The position numbers and the translations under genes are program-made. Of a stretch of DNA of 64,000 nucleotides, positions 8,904-18,350 are shown piece by piece. The DNA is from Pseudomonas sp. KU26590 (GTDB taxonomy: Bacteria > Pseudomonadota > Gammaproteobacteria > Pseudomonadales > Pseudomonadaceae), in the NCBI RefSeq assembly GCF_026153515.1, contig NZ_CP110644.1:3563501-3627500 (forward strand). The letters are read 5' to 3'. The notes under the pieces are model-generated. The model saw only the letters and a list, made by a program, of their open reading frames with translations, was not told the origin of the DNA and ran no database searches. Every line of letters begins with the position of its first letter. The first letter of the stretch is position 1.

Positions 8904-9628
8904 CGCACCGGTCGAGGCGTTCTTCTAAGGGCCACGGTAAGCGCTTACTCCTCCATGCCCAAAAAATCCTGCGAGCTCACGATGAGGCCTTGGCTGAGCT
9001 ATCGGGTGCCGGCCTCTCGGGAACAATCCGCTTCGGATGTCCTAACGACTACGCAGTGGTTTTCTTGCCACTACTGCTGCGCGATTTCGCTAGCCAACAT
9101 CCCCAAGTTTTAGTCGAGGTTTACTGCGCACCCACGCCTCGTTTGCTGGAGCGATTGGAAAACCATACTTTGGACATAGCTATGATTTCACTGCCAGGTA
9201 ATACCATCGAAGGGGCCATCATTAGGCGAGAGCCGTTAGTGTGGGTAGGAGCAAAAGGGGGTGACGCTGCCGAGATGGAACCGCTGCAACTAGCGCTTTC
9301 TGATCCCGATACGCTAGATCACATTGCAGCCATATCAGAGCTCAACAATGCAGGCCGCCCATATCGCCTTGCCTACGCAAGTCATAGAGTGTCTGGACTA
9401 ACAGTCGTTGTGCGGTCAGGCCAAGCCATTGCGGTTCTTACTCAGACCGCTGTTCCCGATGACCTGCAAATCCTACCTAGCGAATTTGGGCTTCCTCAAC
9501 TTCCTGACGTATCAATCACTTTGAAGCCCGACAGCAAAAAGCCATCCGCACTGGTGAGCGCCTTCGAGGATCACATTCGAGAGGTATTACCACGCCTAGG
9601 ACTATCCGCGTGCTGGGCATGTCTCTAG
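8904..9628 (+). pseudogene. LysR-type regulator, 5'-truncated and frameshifted
   Basis: The sequence begins inside the DNA-binding domain (LKRTGRGVLLRAT) directly after the IS66 scrap, so the first ~55 codons are lost. A single missing G near 8938 shifts the frame (ACGGTAAGC where ACGGGTAAGC would read TGKRLLLHAQKIL). After that the effector domain is open: LAELSGAGLSGTIRFGCPNDYAVVFLPLLLRDFASQHP to the stop at 9628. No start codon with a ribosome site precedes the remaining frame. The original regulon cannot be inferred because neighbours have been rearranged. Confidence 0.85.
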
Positions 9629-9684
9629 TAGAAGTAAACCCATGTGTCGGCGCTGATTGTGTTGCACGCTTTCCTGAACGGAAG

Positions 9685-10512
9685 TCAATCGATCTCGGTG
9701 CTCCTTGCGATTCCCTTGTACTGTTCCAGCTCAGCCACTCGCTGGATCAGCGCTGCGCGGACACGCTCATAAGCACCGCTCCCCAACAGCATACGCTTTG
9801 GCGCTGGATCGGTTTCAGCAATATCCAGCATGGCTTTGGCCATTTTCTGCGGATCTCCTGTCAGGGGGAAAGCACCACTGGCGACAGCTCTACGCACCTC
9901 GCCGGCAGGCGTCTGGTCGTATTCGGCCATCACGGGAGGGCTAACTAGGGCCGCAGCAAAGTTAGTGCGAGTCGGGCCTGGCTCTACAAGGGTGAACTGA
10001 ATGCCAAATGGCGCAACTTCCTGGGCGACTGATTCGACGAAACCCTCGATGGCCCATTTGCTGGCGTGGTAAAAGCTGAAGTTGGGATAAGCCAATTGCC
10101 CGCCCTCCGACGAAACCTGCAGGATTCGACCGCCCCCTTGCCGACGGAGAAAAGGCAGGCACGCGCGGATCACCTGTATTGAGCCAACAAGATTTGTTTG
10201 CAATTGCTGATCGATTTGTTCGTCACTGCATTCCTCTGCTGCGCCAAATAATGCGTATCCCGCACTGCTGACCACGACATCAATGCGCTCCAGTTCAGTG
10301 AACGCCCGGTGAATCACATCCCGAACGGCGGAGGTATCGTTCACATCCAGTGCCGCTGTCCACAGCCGTTCGCCGTACCGCTCTTTTAAGTGGCTGAGTG
10401 CGTCAGGCTTTCGTAATGTAGCCGCCACGCGATCCCCTCGTTCCAGGAGTTGCTCAACCACCGCCAAGCCAATGCCGGACGAGCTTCCAGTGACTAACCA
10501 GGTTCTGTTCAT
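9685..10512 (-). CDS. Short-chain dehydrogenase/reductase
   Basis: 275 aa classical SDR. Cofactor motif TGSSSGIG at residues 8-15, the NNAG-equivalent VSSAGYALFG, catalytic Ser in QVSSEGGQ, and the YxxxK pair in FYHASKWAIEG. The ATLRKP segment after beta-strand 2 suggests NADP(H) preference. Family members reduce ketones or aldehydes; the substrate here is unknown. It is divergently arranged with a LysR regulator 111 bp away, the usual layout for LysR-controlled oxidoreductases. Confidence 0.85.
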   Translation of the reverse strand: MNRTWLVTGSSSGIGLAVVEQLLERGDRVAATLRKPDALSHLKERYGERLWTAALDVNDTSAVRDVIHRAFTELERIDVVVSSAGYALFGAAEECSDEQIDQQLQTNLVGSIQVIRACLPFLRRQGGGRILQVSSEGGQLAYPNFSFYHASKWAIEGFVESVAQEVAPFGIQFTLVEPGPTRTNFAAALVSPPVMAEYDQTPAGEVRRAVASGAFPLTGDPQKMAKAMLDIAETDPAPKRMLLGSGAYERVRAALIQRVAELEQYKGIARSTEID

Positions 10513-10548
10513 GCGTGTGTCCTCCTCATGGCGAGCCGGATTGGCTTG

Positions 10549-10572
10549 CGAGGGCCTAACGCTACGCCCTCG
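10549..10572. promoter_or_regulatory. Dyad in SDR/LysR divergent promoter region
   Basis: CGAGGGC (10549-10555) and GCCCTCG (10566-10572) form a perfect 7-bp inverted repeat with a 10-bp spacer between the two divergent start codons. Its position fits an operator for the LysR protein encoded at 10624; this is inferred from location only. Confidence 0.4.
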
Positions 10573-10623
10573 GAACTGCTGCTACTATCGAGCAGAATGC
10601 GCATGACCTGATGAAAAAAAACC

Positions 10624-11523
10624 ATGAATGACCTGCCCCTTTCACTTACTGATTTACGTGCGTTGACTCTGATCGTTTCTCACCGAAGTTTTCGCAAAGC
10701 TGCGGATGAGTTGGGGTTGTCTGCATCCACGCTCAGCCATTTGATGAGAACTCTGGAGGCAAGACTCGGAGTTCGGTTACTCAATCGCACAACACGTAGT
10801 GTCTCCCCGACGGCAGCGGGCGAACGCCTGCTGAGTAGGTTAAGGCCGGTGCTGCGAGAGTTTGCGCTGGCGGTAGATGAAGTGAACGAGTATCGGGTTC
10901 TTCCAAGTGGCATCTTGCGAATCAATGCAAGCGATCAGGCTGCGCGCGTTTTGATGGAGTCTGCCCTGCCGACATTCCTGCGACGTTTCCCGCAGATGAC
11001 GGTCGATCTTGTCACCGATGGTCGCCTGGTTGATATCGTTGCCAGCGGGTTCGACGCGGGCATCCGTTTGGGTGAGTCAATACCTCAAGACATGATCGCC
11101 GTGCCGATAGGCCCGGACATTCGGTTTATCACCGTCGCTTCCCCGGACTACCTCAGGACGCATCCCTGCCCATTGACGCCAGGTGACCTGCTTCGACATC
11201 AGTGCATCGGCATCCGTATGCCCAGTGGTAAACCTTATCGATGGGAGTTCGAAAAACATGGGCGGTCGTTCGTCATCGACCCGAATGGACAGCTGACCCT
11301 CGATAATCCGGAAATAATGGCCAAAGCGGCCATTTCTGGACTCGGCATCGCCTACGTGCCGGAACTTGTCGTCTCGGGATCCTTGGCAGATGCTCGGCTG
11401 GTGCCGGTTCTGGAAGATTGGTGCCCGCGGATTCCCGGATTGTTTTTGTATTATCCGGGGCATCGCCATATACCATCAGGGTTGCAGGCATTCATTGAAG
11501 TGCTTAGGGAATGCCACAGCTAA
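10624..11523 (+). CDS. LysR-family transcriptional regulator
   Basis: 299 aa, full length. N-terminal winged helix (residues 5-65) with RALTLIVSHRSFRKAADELGL and SASTLSHLMRTLEARLGVRLLNR, then TTRSVSPTAAGERLL and a periplasmic-binding-like effector domain ending in FLYYPGHRHIPSGLQAFIEVL. It belongs to the large subgroup (LTTR with LNRTTRSV and PDYLRTHPCPLTPGDL) usually divergent from oxidoreductases or exporters. It probably controls the SDR gene at 9685-10512 and itself. Confidence 0.9.
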   Translation: MNDLPLSLTDLRALTLIVSHRSFRKAADELGLSASTLSHLMRTLEARLGVRLLNRTTRSVSPTAAGERLLSRLRPVLREFALAVDEVNEYRVLPSGILRINASDQAARVLMESALPTFLRRFPQMTVDLVTDGRLVDIVASGFDAGIRLGESIPQDMIAVPIGPDIRFITVASPDYLRTHPCPLTPGDLLRHQCIGIRMPSGKPYRWEFEKHGRSFVIDPNGQLTLDNPEIMAKAAISGLGIAYVPELVVSGSLADARLVPVLEDWCPRIPGLFLYYPGHRHIPSGLQAFIEVLRECHS

Positions 11524-11537
11524 TCTTGAAAGTAATA

Positions 11538-12120
11538 AGGTGATCGTCGTCACTGCCGCACGAGGGGGGTCAGCCCCCAGTTCGACGGACTTGGCGCCAT
11601 GGTGCACGATCATGTCCGCGAAGAAATGCGCGCTGTACTGACCGAAACGACGCCCTGCCCCTTCATCGATACCAAAGCACAGGAGTTGCTGAGCGAAGCC
11701 CGTAAATCGTTCAGATCACTCGGGCTGGTAGATGAATTCACCTATGGCTCTGACTCGAAGACTCATTTAGTCACCTGGCGTGGCGATCAAACCAACGACG
11801 CTCTGGTACTCATGTTCAACCACGTAGGAATGGCGTGCGAGAGCTCAGGCCTTGCGTTGTCGGTTGGCGGCTCAAAAAAGACTGTCGCTGACGCGCTCTC
11901 CAAGATCGTCGAGCTGGATCCGGACGACATCGAATCACTGCTGGAAGGCGTCGAGAATCTCATCAAGGAAAAATGGGACTGGGCTTTGCCCCGCTCGCTG
12001 CTCATGAAATCCTATGCCTCGTCTCAGCTCAACTTCAAAGGCGCGGTCGAGTTCGCAAAGTTGTTCAGTACTCGGTGGCTTCACGGTGGAAGCACGTTTG
12101 AAAGCACAACCGTTCACTAG
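11538..12120 (+). pseudogene. C-terminal remnant of a DEAD/DEAH-box helicase-like protein
   Basis: The 173-residue frame from the ATG at 11599 starts HDHVREEMRAVLTET and ends with features I associate with the C-terminus of a large superfamily-2 helicase (VTWRGDQTNDALVLMF, EKWDWALPRSLLMKSYASSQL). Upstream the protein reads VIVVTAARGG in one frame and SPQFDGLGAM in the next; adding one base to the six-G run at 11563-11568 joins them (GGVSPQFDGLGAM). The helicase core is absent because the intact LysR gene ends at 11523, so this is a transposed or deleted tail. The family assignment is from memory and moderate. Confidence 0.45.
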
Positions 12121-13001
12121 CGTTAGTGCTCGATTACTGAAGGCGATGGCTGCGGATACAGCGTGTGCGCTTTAGGTGAACGAGGGTGGGAGGTTTGGCG
12201 ACTTGAACGACCGAAAGCGTTTCAAGCGTCGCTCTCTCACCGCCCTCACCTACCTCCGCCGTGCCTTCGTGGTGCCGATCAGGCGGAGCCCATACCCATG
12301 GCAGGGCGACCTCATCGCTACGGTTTTGTGAGAACCGACTCAGATCAGACGCTATGCGCCCCACTCGGCGGGTCAACAGTATCGAGAAAATTAATTTTTA
12401 TATTTTTCTAGATATATATACCAAGCCAAATCCGGGTTTTATTGTGCATTTTGCAGACGACAAAACGCGGTCTCCAGCCGTGCTTTTACTCACGACTGTT
12501 CAGCCTGCCAGTGGTGCAGCAGCAAGGTGTAGGACAATCCGTAGCGAGATGGATCACGGGCTTTGAGCGATTCTCCGTCCAGCGCTAAACTTTCGTTTCG
12601 CGTCCTTTACAACCAAAAAATGCATGCTAGGCTGAGATTGCTTTGGAATGAGTCAATCGTAAAGACTGTCAATACCTTGCGGAGAAACTGCCGATACCGG
12701 TTCAGAATCGATTTTTATTTAACCTAGACCAGACTACCTACGTCGACGAACCCATTTGCGCACATGCTCGATGTAGAAAATCTGAACTGTGTAATTTTTG
12801 CTTAACTCTCTATTAACGGGGCTGAGATCTGCCCACATGCTGCTAAAATCCGGCATCATTACTTATCGAGGCGGGGTAAGTGATCACACATTGAGGTTTT
12901 TTTACTGAGTCGATGTTACCGGCGAACTGCTGCCTTGATTATTGCAAGTAACGTATTTCCCCACCGGCACTTTGCCGGGGCTCTCTCTTGGATGAGGTCT
13001 T
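12121..13001. other. Long gene-poor, AT-rich region
   Basis: About 880 bases without a supported gene. The left part carries a 45-bp dispersed repeat (12276-12320). The right part is AT-rich with T-tracts and a hairpin just before the downstream gene (CCGGCACTTTGCCGG at about 12963-12977). It probably holds the promoter and a long 5' leader for the gene at 13002. Confidence 0.5.
12276..12320 (+). repeat. 45-bp dispersed repeat, copy 1
   Basis: Contains CAGGCGGAGCCC, then ATGGCAGGGCGACCTCATCG and CTACG. The same block occurs at 14946-14990 with only a few differences. The two copies bracket the orphan gene at 13002 and the PD-(D/E)XK-like gene at 14318, in the same orientation. Confidence 0.65.
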
Positions 13002-13889
13002 ATGACTATTATGAATGAAGAAGTAAAAGCAGTATCTAGTTTCGTGGAGGGAGGCACTGCCGATCTTCGAACTTACAAATTTGCTTCCGCTGAGCTTAAT
13101 AAAAACTTACAAAACTATCTCGCAACATCATCCTTGGTAGAGGCGGTAGCCGTTGCTGGAAACGAATCCGGGGGGACAGGAGATAGCGAAGCTGGTGTAC
13201 AGTTCCGCCTGAACACTACTGGAAACATCTTCTACTCCACTACGTCCCCGGAACTAGAGGCTGATACAAAAGCGCTTTTCAACTCCGCATCGGTATTGTT
13301 TGCTGCGATGACGAAAGCCATGCACCAAGCAGGCAAAACCTTGTTCGACTATGATTCTTGGGCTCAGTTGATCGGTAAAACTGGCTATTTTGTTGAAATG
13401 GAAGACTTTCAACAAAACCTGCATATTGAAGAAAGTTCCATTACGATCGACACACAGATAGTTCAGGAGCTTCTTCCAGGCGTTATGGATAACACATCAA
13501 CTATGACAATCGCAAAAGCAGTCCTCGGCGCTTTTAATACCCAGCTGACAAGCAAATCGAGCGATGACTCTACAAAAGTCGGGCACCTATTATTCTTCTG
13601 CGAAGAATTATTCGGCGCTCCAAGCGTATCTGTGAGAATTTTTTACGCCACCAAGACGACACATACGCAGGTTACTTCCACCTCTTGCTCACATACATCA
13701 AGTGTGACAATAGATCAAACACAACAGGCCAGTACGTACCTGTTCATCGACCCGACGACAATATCAGCCTATTGTGCGAGCCTTAATAGTGACCAGCCCG
13801 CATACGATGCGTTAGTCAGTAAGATGGCAGCTATGATCGGCGCACCTGCAAACCCGGCCACACCGTCTACACCCGCCACACCGACCTAA
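13002..13889 (+). CDS. Uncharacterised 295-aa protein with PATPST tail
   Basis: Not recognised. No signal peptide or membrane segment is visible, so it should be cytoplasmic unless exported by a dedicated system. It is rich in Ser, Thr and Ala. A conserved-looking core runs from about residue 95 (ASVLFAAMTKAMHQAGK) through FVEMEDFQQNLHIEESS, TIDTQIVQELLPGV, GHLLFFCEELFGAPSVSVR and STYLFIDPTTI. The last residues are a low-complexity linker-like tail (PANPATPSTPATPT). The ATG at 13002 follows a strong site (GATGAGGTCTT); an alternative ATG is three codons on. Base composition is more AT-rich than the chemotaxis region, suggesting horizontal acquisition. Confidence 0.7.
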   Translation: MTIMNEEVKAVSSFVEGGTADLRTYKFASAELNKNLQNYLATSSLVEAVAVAGNESGGTGDSEAGVQFRLNTTGNIFYSTTSPELEADTKALFNSASVLFAAMTKAMHQAGKTLFDYDSWAQLIGKTGYFVEMEDFQQNLHIEESSITIDTQIVQELLPGVMDNTSTMTIAKAVLGAFNTQLTSKSSDDSTKVGHLLFFCEELFGAPSVSVRIFYATKTTHTQVTSTSCSHTSSVTIDQTQQASTYLFIDPTTISAYCASLNSDQPAYDALVSKMAAMIGAPANPATPSTPATPT

Positions 13890-14317
13890 ACACAACGAAA
13901 CTTATTTGTCTCAGGGAACTAGATCGATTCTTGCACGCGGCTTAGGGCGTCAGCCTACAGCCGCCGGGGACGCCTATCTAGATGAGGTTATTTTCAGCAC
14001 ACTCCCTCATATTGACGAACGGCAATAATTGAAACAGCCCGATCAAAACCCGAGGTCAATATTAACTTTAAAGATCAGGCTGTTCTATAATTTTATGGAA
14101 TATACCTAACAAAGGAGCTCGGCCTAACGATGACTATAAGGCTGACCGCTATGCAACTCAATAACGTTAATATAGTGTTTAGCCCCAAGCTGTAACTGTG
14201 GACGTTAAGTCATGAGTCACAGAAGATGTTAATCCAAAGCCAGGATAGACTTAATTTCGAAAAAAAATTTAGTAGCCATACCTAAAATAGATCCTTTAAT
14301 CAATATTGGAGCGACCA
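13890..14317. other. AT-rich intergenic region with inverted repeat
   Basis: 428 bases without a gene. An imperfect inverted repeat, AACAGCCCGATC (14033-14044) with GATCAGGCTGTT (14073-14084), could act as a terminator stem for the upstream gene or as a protein-binding site. The remainder is AT-rich and probably holds the promoter of the following gene. Confidence 0.45.
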
Positions 14318-14788
14318 ATGACGCCGAACGATTTAATCAGTCAGATCATCAATGACTCGCAACGACTAACGCTTGCCATACAAACAGGTGCCCAATGGGA
14401 GCTATGGATGCAAGTGGAAATGTACATTATGCTTTTTGGGATGCCTGGGGTTACAGTTGCTAGGGAGGTTCCATATGGTGCAACGAGAATGACATTGGAT
14501 TTCCTTGCTACTGATCAACATGGTAGGTACGCGATCGAACTCAAGGTTGAAAGCGCAACCAATGCGGGTGCCAGCGTAATGACACAAGCAATGTCCGATG
14601 TCCAGAAAATTGCACAATATGTCGCCCCGGACGCTTTACATCTTTCAAGATACGTGATTGCTATCGGGTATAGTGCACCTGCTAGGACAGCACTTAGAGC
14701 CGCTGGGGCAGCGCATCCTGCTGCTGTCGCAGCATCAGCATATAACGAAGTGAATTCGATCGGAGTTCTGATCATGACCCTGCCATGA
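14318..14788 (+). CDS. Hypothetical protein with PD-(D/E)XK nuclease-like motif
   Basis: 156 aa. The segment MTLDFLATDQHGRYAIELKVE holds an Asp followed about 14 residues later by E-L-K, the spacing of the D...ExK catalytic core in the PD-(D/E)XK nuclease fold. The following AMSDVQKIAQYV helix and RYVIAIGYS strand fit the same fold. The start is the ATG at 14318, preceded by GGAG seven bases upstream; a TTG at 14306 is in frame but lies on the ribosome site. It may be a nuclease or a non-catalytic relative. It is separated from the orphan gene at 13002 by 428 bp and shares its AT-rich setting. Confidence 0.55.
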   Translation: MTPNDLISQIINDSQRLTLAIQTGAQWELWMQVEMYIMLFGMPGVTVAREVPYGATRMTLDFLATDQHGRYAIELKVESATNAGASVMTQAMSDVQKIAQYVAPDALHLSRYVIAIGYSAPARTALRAAGAAHPAAVAASAYNEVNSIGVLIMTLP

Positions 14789-14945
14789 TCGACCCACGTT
14801 AGACGGCTCGGCCTGACACAGTAAATGAAAAGCAAAGTTCCAAAAATCCAAGTTGCTGTCAAAATTTCGAGAGACATAGGCGGTTGGCATCTTATGCAAC
14901 ACCTCCTTTGGTGCTGGGGTGTAGTGATAGCAGAGAATAATTTGC

Positions 14946-14990
14946 TCACCCAGGCGGAGCCCCTTTCCATGGCAGGGCGACCTCATCGCT
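14946..14990 (+). repeat. 45-bp dispersed repeat, copy 2
   Basis: Matches 12276-12320 (CAGGCGGAGCCC, then ATGGCAGGGCGACCTCATCG and CTACG). It lies between the PD-(D/E)XK-like gene and the broken nitroreductase gene. Function is unknown. Confidence 0.65.
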
Positions 14991-15017
14991 ACGCTTGCGC
15001 CTATGACGGACAACTGG

Positions 15018-15839
15018 TTAACGAAGACCAAAACCCATTCGCAGCATCTGTTCAACAAGTCGTTCGCGGCCATGAAGATTAGAGACGCTGCTTAACCGAT
15101 TGACGACCTGCTCCGACCAGCCCGATGCCTTCATGCCCTCGCGCTGATAGAAAGCCCCCAAACGCTGATCATACTCGGCGACCGCTTCAGGCTCTGGATT
15201 AGCTGAGTATGTTTCGTGATGGAGAACCGCGCTCTGAGGAAGCCTCGGCTTGACCTCGGCCGGCAATTCGTTGGAGGGATAACCTACACAAAGACCGAAT
15301 ACCGGGTAGACGTGTGGAGGCGGCGCAAGCTCCTTCGCGATTCCCTCGATGTCATTGCGGATGGCGCCAATGTACACGCTCCCAAGCCCCAGGGATTCGA
15401 GCGCCACGACCGCATTCTGCGCAGCCAGGGAAGCATCAATTGTTCCGAGCAACAGGCTCTCGAGGTAAGGAAGTGCTTCCAGTTCTGCATGCTGCTGCTC
15501 GGCGACGCGCGTGACTCGGGACAAATCGGCGAGCCATACGAGGAACAGAGGCGCCTATCGGATATAGGCCTGGTTTCCGGCGAGCGCGCTTAGTCGTGCC
15601 TTTCGATCAGCATCCTGCACAGCGACAACGCTCCAGACCTGCAGGTTTGACGAGGTTGATGCAGATTGCGCGGTAGCGATGAGCGTCTGGATTGCGCCTT
15701 CAGGCAAGGGCTCGGCAGTAAATGCGCGGACGCTGCGATGGTCGAGGAGTTGATCGATGATATCGTTCCAAACGAGGAGCGCAGATGCATCAGGCTGACC
15801 ATAGCGAGCCGCCATCTTTGATTGGTTGTTGGTAGCCAT
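15018..15839 (-). pseudogene. NfsA-type FMN nitroreductase with an in-frame amber codon
   Basis: Read on the minus strand, the frame from the ATG at 15839 (GGAGA seven bases upstream) encodes an oxygen-insensitive NADPH nitroreductase/flavin reductase: LLDHRSVRAFTAEPLPEGAIQTLIATAQSAST, SNLQVWSVVAV. It then meets TAG (15553-15555) and continues in the same frame with APLFLVWLADLSRVTRVAE, LGLGSVYIGAIRND, VFGLCVGYPSNE to the end at 15018. Family members have Gln (CAG) where the stop falls, so one C-to-T change explains it. Everything else is intact. It is either a very recent pseudogene or depends on read-through. Confidence 0.85.
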
Positions 15840-15877
15840 GAACACTCTCCAAAAGGTGAACGGAGGCTATCAAATCG

Positions 15878-16336
15878 ATGCCTGCGCCGCATGCCTCAGC
15901 AAGAATTCTTCATGCACCTATTCCTCGACAGCCAGAGCCACGAAGGTATATCCGTTTGTCTCCAAACCCACTTACCGCGCGCGAAACCTATCAAGTCCTG
16001 CGGGACATCGCCCTGGGGGTGCGATCAATGCGCCGCATAGGCGAACACTCGTGGGTAGATATTTACTGCGGCCTGATGACAGTCGAAACCGATGGGTGGG
16101 TGATCACGTTTTAAAACGATTGCGACACACTCGATTATTGCGACAGCTGCTACAACCCGGAAGGCAGGGCCTATACCTTTGACTCCTCCAAACGGTTCGG
16201 TACCGATCCGGTGGAGCTCCTAAGCACCTGGGAACACAGCGAGCTCGAAAGGCTGCTCTCTTTGATGCAGGTAAGCTCTCAAGCGCAGTTTTACCAAGGC
16301 ATTGACGGCCTCCATGATCCGCTGCGCTCAAAGTGA
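15878..16336 (+). pseudogene. DUF7693-like Pseudomonas protein with in-frame stop
   Basis: The frame contains LTARETYQVLRDIALGVRSMRR, GEHSWVDIYCGLMTVETDGWVITF, then TAA (16112-16114), and continues in phase with NDCDTLDYCDSCYNPEGRAYTF and FGTDPVELLSTWEHSELERLL. This is the pattern I know from a conserved Pseudomonas domain (DUF7693; name from memory) with a paired-Cys stretch. A Tyr codon would fit the stop position (FYNDCD), so one substitution would restore it. The start is uncertain; residues before the LTARE segment look non-conserved. Confidence 0.55.
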
Positions 16337-16398
16337 GGGTATGGCGACCATGCCTTGCTGCTAGCTACCTTTACAATCGTCGCGATTTGACCTGCCCA

Positions 16399-16833
16399 TC
16401 AAAGCTTTTTGCTCATAAAAACTCGACTCGCACCTTCTGGATCACAGGCTATTTCCCCAAAACGTACCCACCCGTTTTTTTCATAAAAACCAGGTGCCTG
16501 GAAGCTGATGGTGTAAAGCACAGCAGAGCGACATCCCCGCGTCCGCGCTTCATCCTCGAATGCTTTCAGGACTTTCGTACCTAAACCCCCTCCACGAAGA
16601 GAGTCTGGAAGATGAAAGAGATCAAGAAACGCCAGCCCTAGGGACGATCGTCCGACGATCCCTCCTAAAGCCTCGTTTGTGGTCGGGTCTCTGACTATCA
16701 CCGTCAATGGGCTCCGATCATTTGAGCCAGTCATCTGATCATTGAAGGCATTCAAGCCAACGCTGATTGCTGCCTCAAACTCGGGATTTTGCTCATTACC
16801 AATCACGATGATATGCGTTGTCATATTTTCCAT
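16399..16833 (-). CDS. GNAT-family N-acetyltransferase
   Basis: About 144 aa. The acetyl-CoA binding region is clear: LDLFHLPDSLRGGGLGTKVLKAFEDEARTRGC, in which RGGGLGT is motif A of the GNAT fold, followed by SFQAPGFYEKNGWVRFGE (motif B). The acceptor substrate is unknown. The ATG at 16833 (or 16824) is preferred over the longer frame from 16926, because the first 31 residues of that frame overlap an IS66 scrap and are not family-like; AAGGA lies just upstream of 16833. Confidence 0.8.
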   Translation of the reverse strand: MENMTTHIIVIGNEQNPEFEAAISVGLNAFNDQMTGSNDRSPLTVIVRDPTTNEALGGIVGRSSLGLAFLDLFHLPDSLRGGGLGTKVLKAFEDEARTRGCRSAVLYTISFQAPGFYEKNGWVRFGEIACDPEGASRVFMSKKL

Positions 16834-16929
16834 CCGTCCTTGTTTAAAGTCTTGAGCCTGCACCGCGTCCAACTGGAGTGAGTGACGCGCGCATCCTGTT
16901 ATGAGGCAACAACTCTGAATACGCACCCG

Positions 16930-17060
16930 CCGGCGGCAGCCGCTGGCGATTGAGAATATCCTTCTTAAGCACGCATACGGATCAAGCCCGCTGAGTCGGG
17001 GGGCGGAGCAGACTCACGATCTTAGCCGCATGGTTGCCTGCGCAGGCCGCACGCTCGCGC
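16930..17060 (-). pseudogene. IS66 tnpC C-terminal remnant (minus strand)
   Basis: Read on the minus strand, GNHAAKIVSLL followed by PRLSGLDPYACLRRI aligns with the end of IS66 TnpC (SGKRAAAIMSLIQSARL, NGHDPYAYLKDV) of the complete element, with frameshifts. At DNA level GATCCGTATGCGTGCTTAAG corresponds to GATCCTTATGCCTATCTGAA. It is an old fragment of a further IS66 copy. Confidence 0.55.
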
Positions 17061-17201
17061 TGCGACCTTGTAGCTTCCGCCACTCCAACCGCACATGCTG
17101 ATCAATCCCCGGCGGCAAAAGCGCCTAACAAATCCGGGCCCGAAGGCTGGACGAGGTTTTGGGAGCAACCTCCTCCACACCCGCCACCCCAGTAACCCTG
17201 C

Positions 17202-17552
17202 TCATAGATTCAGCGCACGAGCCAAGTGATCCTCGATAACCATTTCAGAAGCAACACCAGCCCGAACGACCTGCGACTCCAGGAAATAGTAGATGTGCGC
17301 CCTGAGCGCAGCTCTCACGGAAACGCACTCAGGTAGTTCGCCACGAGGTAAGTGATCGACGTGCCTCAGTGCATATCGAAGGGCTTGTAGCCCGGTCTGA
17401 CCGAGATCTGAGGCATAAATCCGCTCAATCCCGGAGTAGCCAGGGCGTCTTCGATAGCCGCTGACAGCCAGCTTTACAACGGCGGTAAACGCTTCCCCAG
17501 GAAACGTCGCCTGCGCTTCTTTCCAGATCGTTGATTCCAAACTGTAGTCCAT
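17202..17552 (-). CDS. Hypothetical protein, 116 aa
   Basis: Not recognised. The start at 17552 (MDYSLESTIWKEAQATF) is preceded by a strong GGAGG site; a longer frame from 17648 adds unconserved-looking residues. The protein is soluble and mostly helical in appearance, with a basic middle (YRRRPGYSGIERIY) and a C-terminal IYYFLESQVVRAGVASE stretch. Confidence 0.6.
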   Translation of the reverse strand: MDYSLESTIWKEAQATFPGEAFTAVVKLAVSGYRRRPGYSGIERIYASDLGQTGLQALRYALRHVDHLPRGELPECVSVRAALRAHIYYFLESQVVRAGVASEMVIEDHLARALNL

Positions 17553-18350
17553 CCCGCCCCTCCAATTTTCAGACGTAGTAATCCCAAACCAAAGCGTCTG
17601 TGGCGGGCGACAGATTTCTGAAAATTTAAGAGATATCGGTTTGAACACAAAGATGAAAAGCAGCGACCTTGCGGTCGAAACGGCGATTCCCCTGCCCTAG
17701 CGGGCGTTGAGAACGACGGGCGAAGCAAAACCGTATCAGTGAGGTAACCGCAGAGTGGAAAACGACCTCAAAAGGCAGGGCATGTTTTTCAGATCGTGTC
17801 TTTTCAGGATAACCAGGGGTATCCGCAACGCCTCTGCTTTTCTTTAGGTCTCAAATATAACAACTCCGTCTTTCAAAAAAAATTTACAGGGGGGGTACCC
17901 CTGAATAATTTCAAAACGTGAACCAGCTCACACTATCTTGCCTGCCGAGGGGCTTACGAGCCGGGTCATGAGTCTATGAGAGTTCAATCGGAGGATCGTC
18001 TCGTGCTCTCCGTTGTAGGGACGCATATCCGATAGCTGCCAGGCTCAAGCTATGTTCAAAAGATCGTTCGTGAGGGTATTCAGTACTGCTCTGGGGCGCG
18101 CCCTACACAGGAGATGTGCATCCCGGTGTCACGAGGATACGTAAGACGCGGCCTGCGACGGATAAGCGGCAGGCCTGGGTGGAAACGGTCATATAGCAGT
18201 GGCAGCGCCTAGCCGAGCTTCGCAATAGCCCACCGGCTGCTAGTGACCCAGGCTGGGTGAAAACGGTGTCAGCGGCACGCGTCATTGGTCTGCGCTGGGT
18301 GAAAGATACAGCAGCTTGTGAGCGCTTCCAGAAGTGTGCGAGGATCAGCT
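17553..18350. other. Intergenic region upstream of the His-leader unit
   Basis: About 800 bases without a supported gene. It has a GGGGGGGTACCCC palindromic run near 17889-17901 in AT-rich surroundings, and a 150-bp dispersed repeat (18089-18240). Three copies of a CTGGGTG(G)AAA motif occur at about 18177, 18253 and 18295. The last part must contain the promoter for the leader peptide at 18351. Confidence 0.45.
18089..18240 (+). repeat. 150-bp dispersed repeat, copy 1
   Basis: Aligned with 34618-34770 it shares blocks such as CGGTGTCACGAGG, GCGGCCTGCGACG or GCAGCCTGCGACG, and TAGCCGAGCTTCG followed by TAGCCCACCGGCTG. The two copies are in the same orientation 16.5 kb apart, with one indel and scattered substitutions. 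No protein is encoded; it may be the remnant of a mobile element or a structured repeat. Confidence 0.65.
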
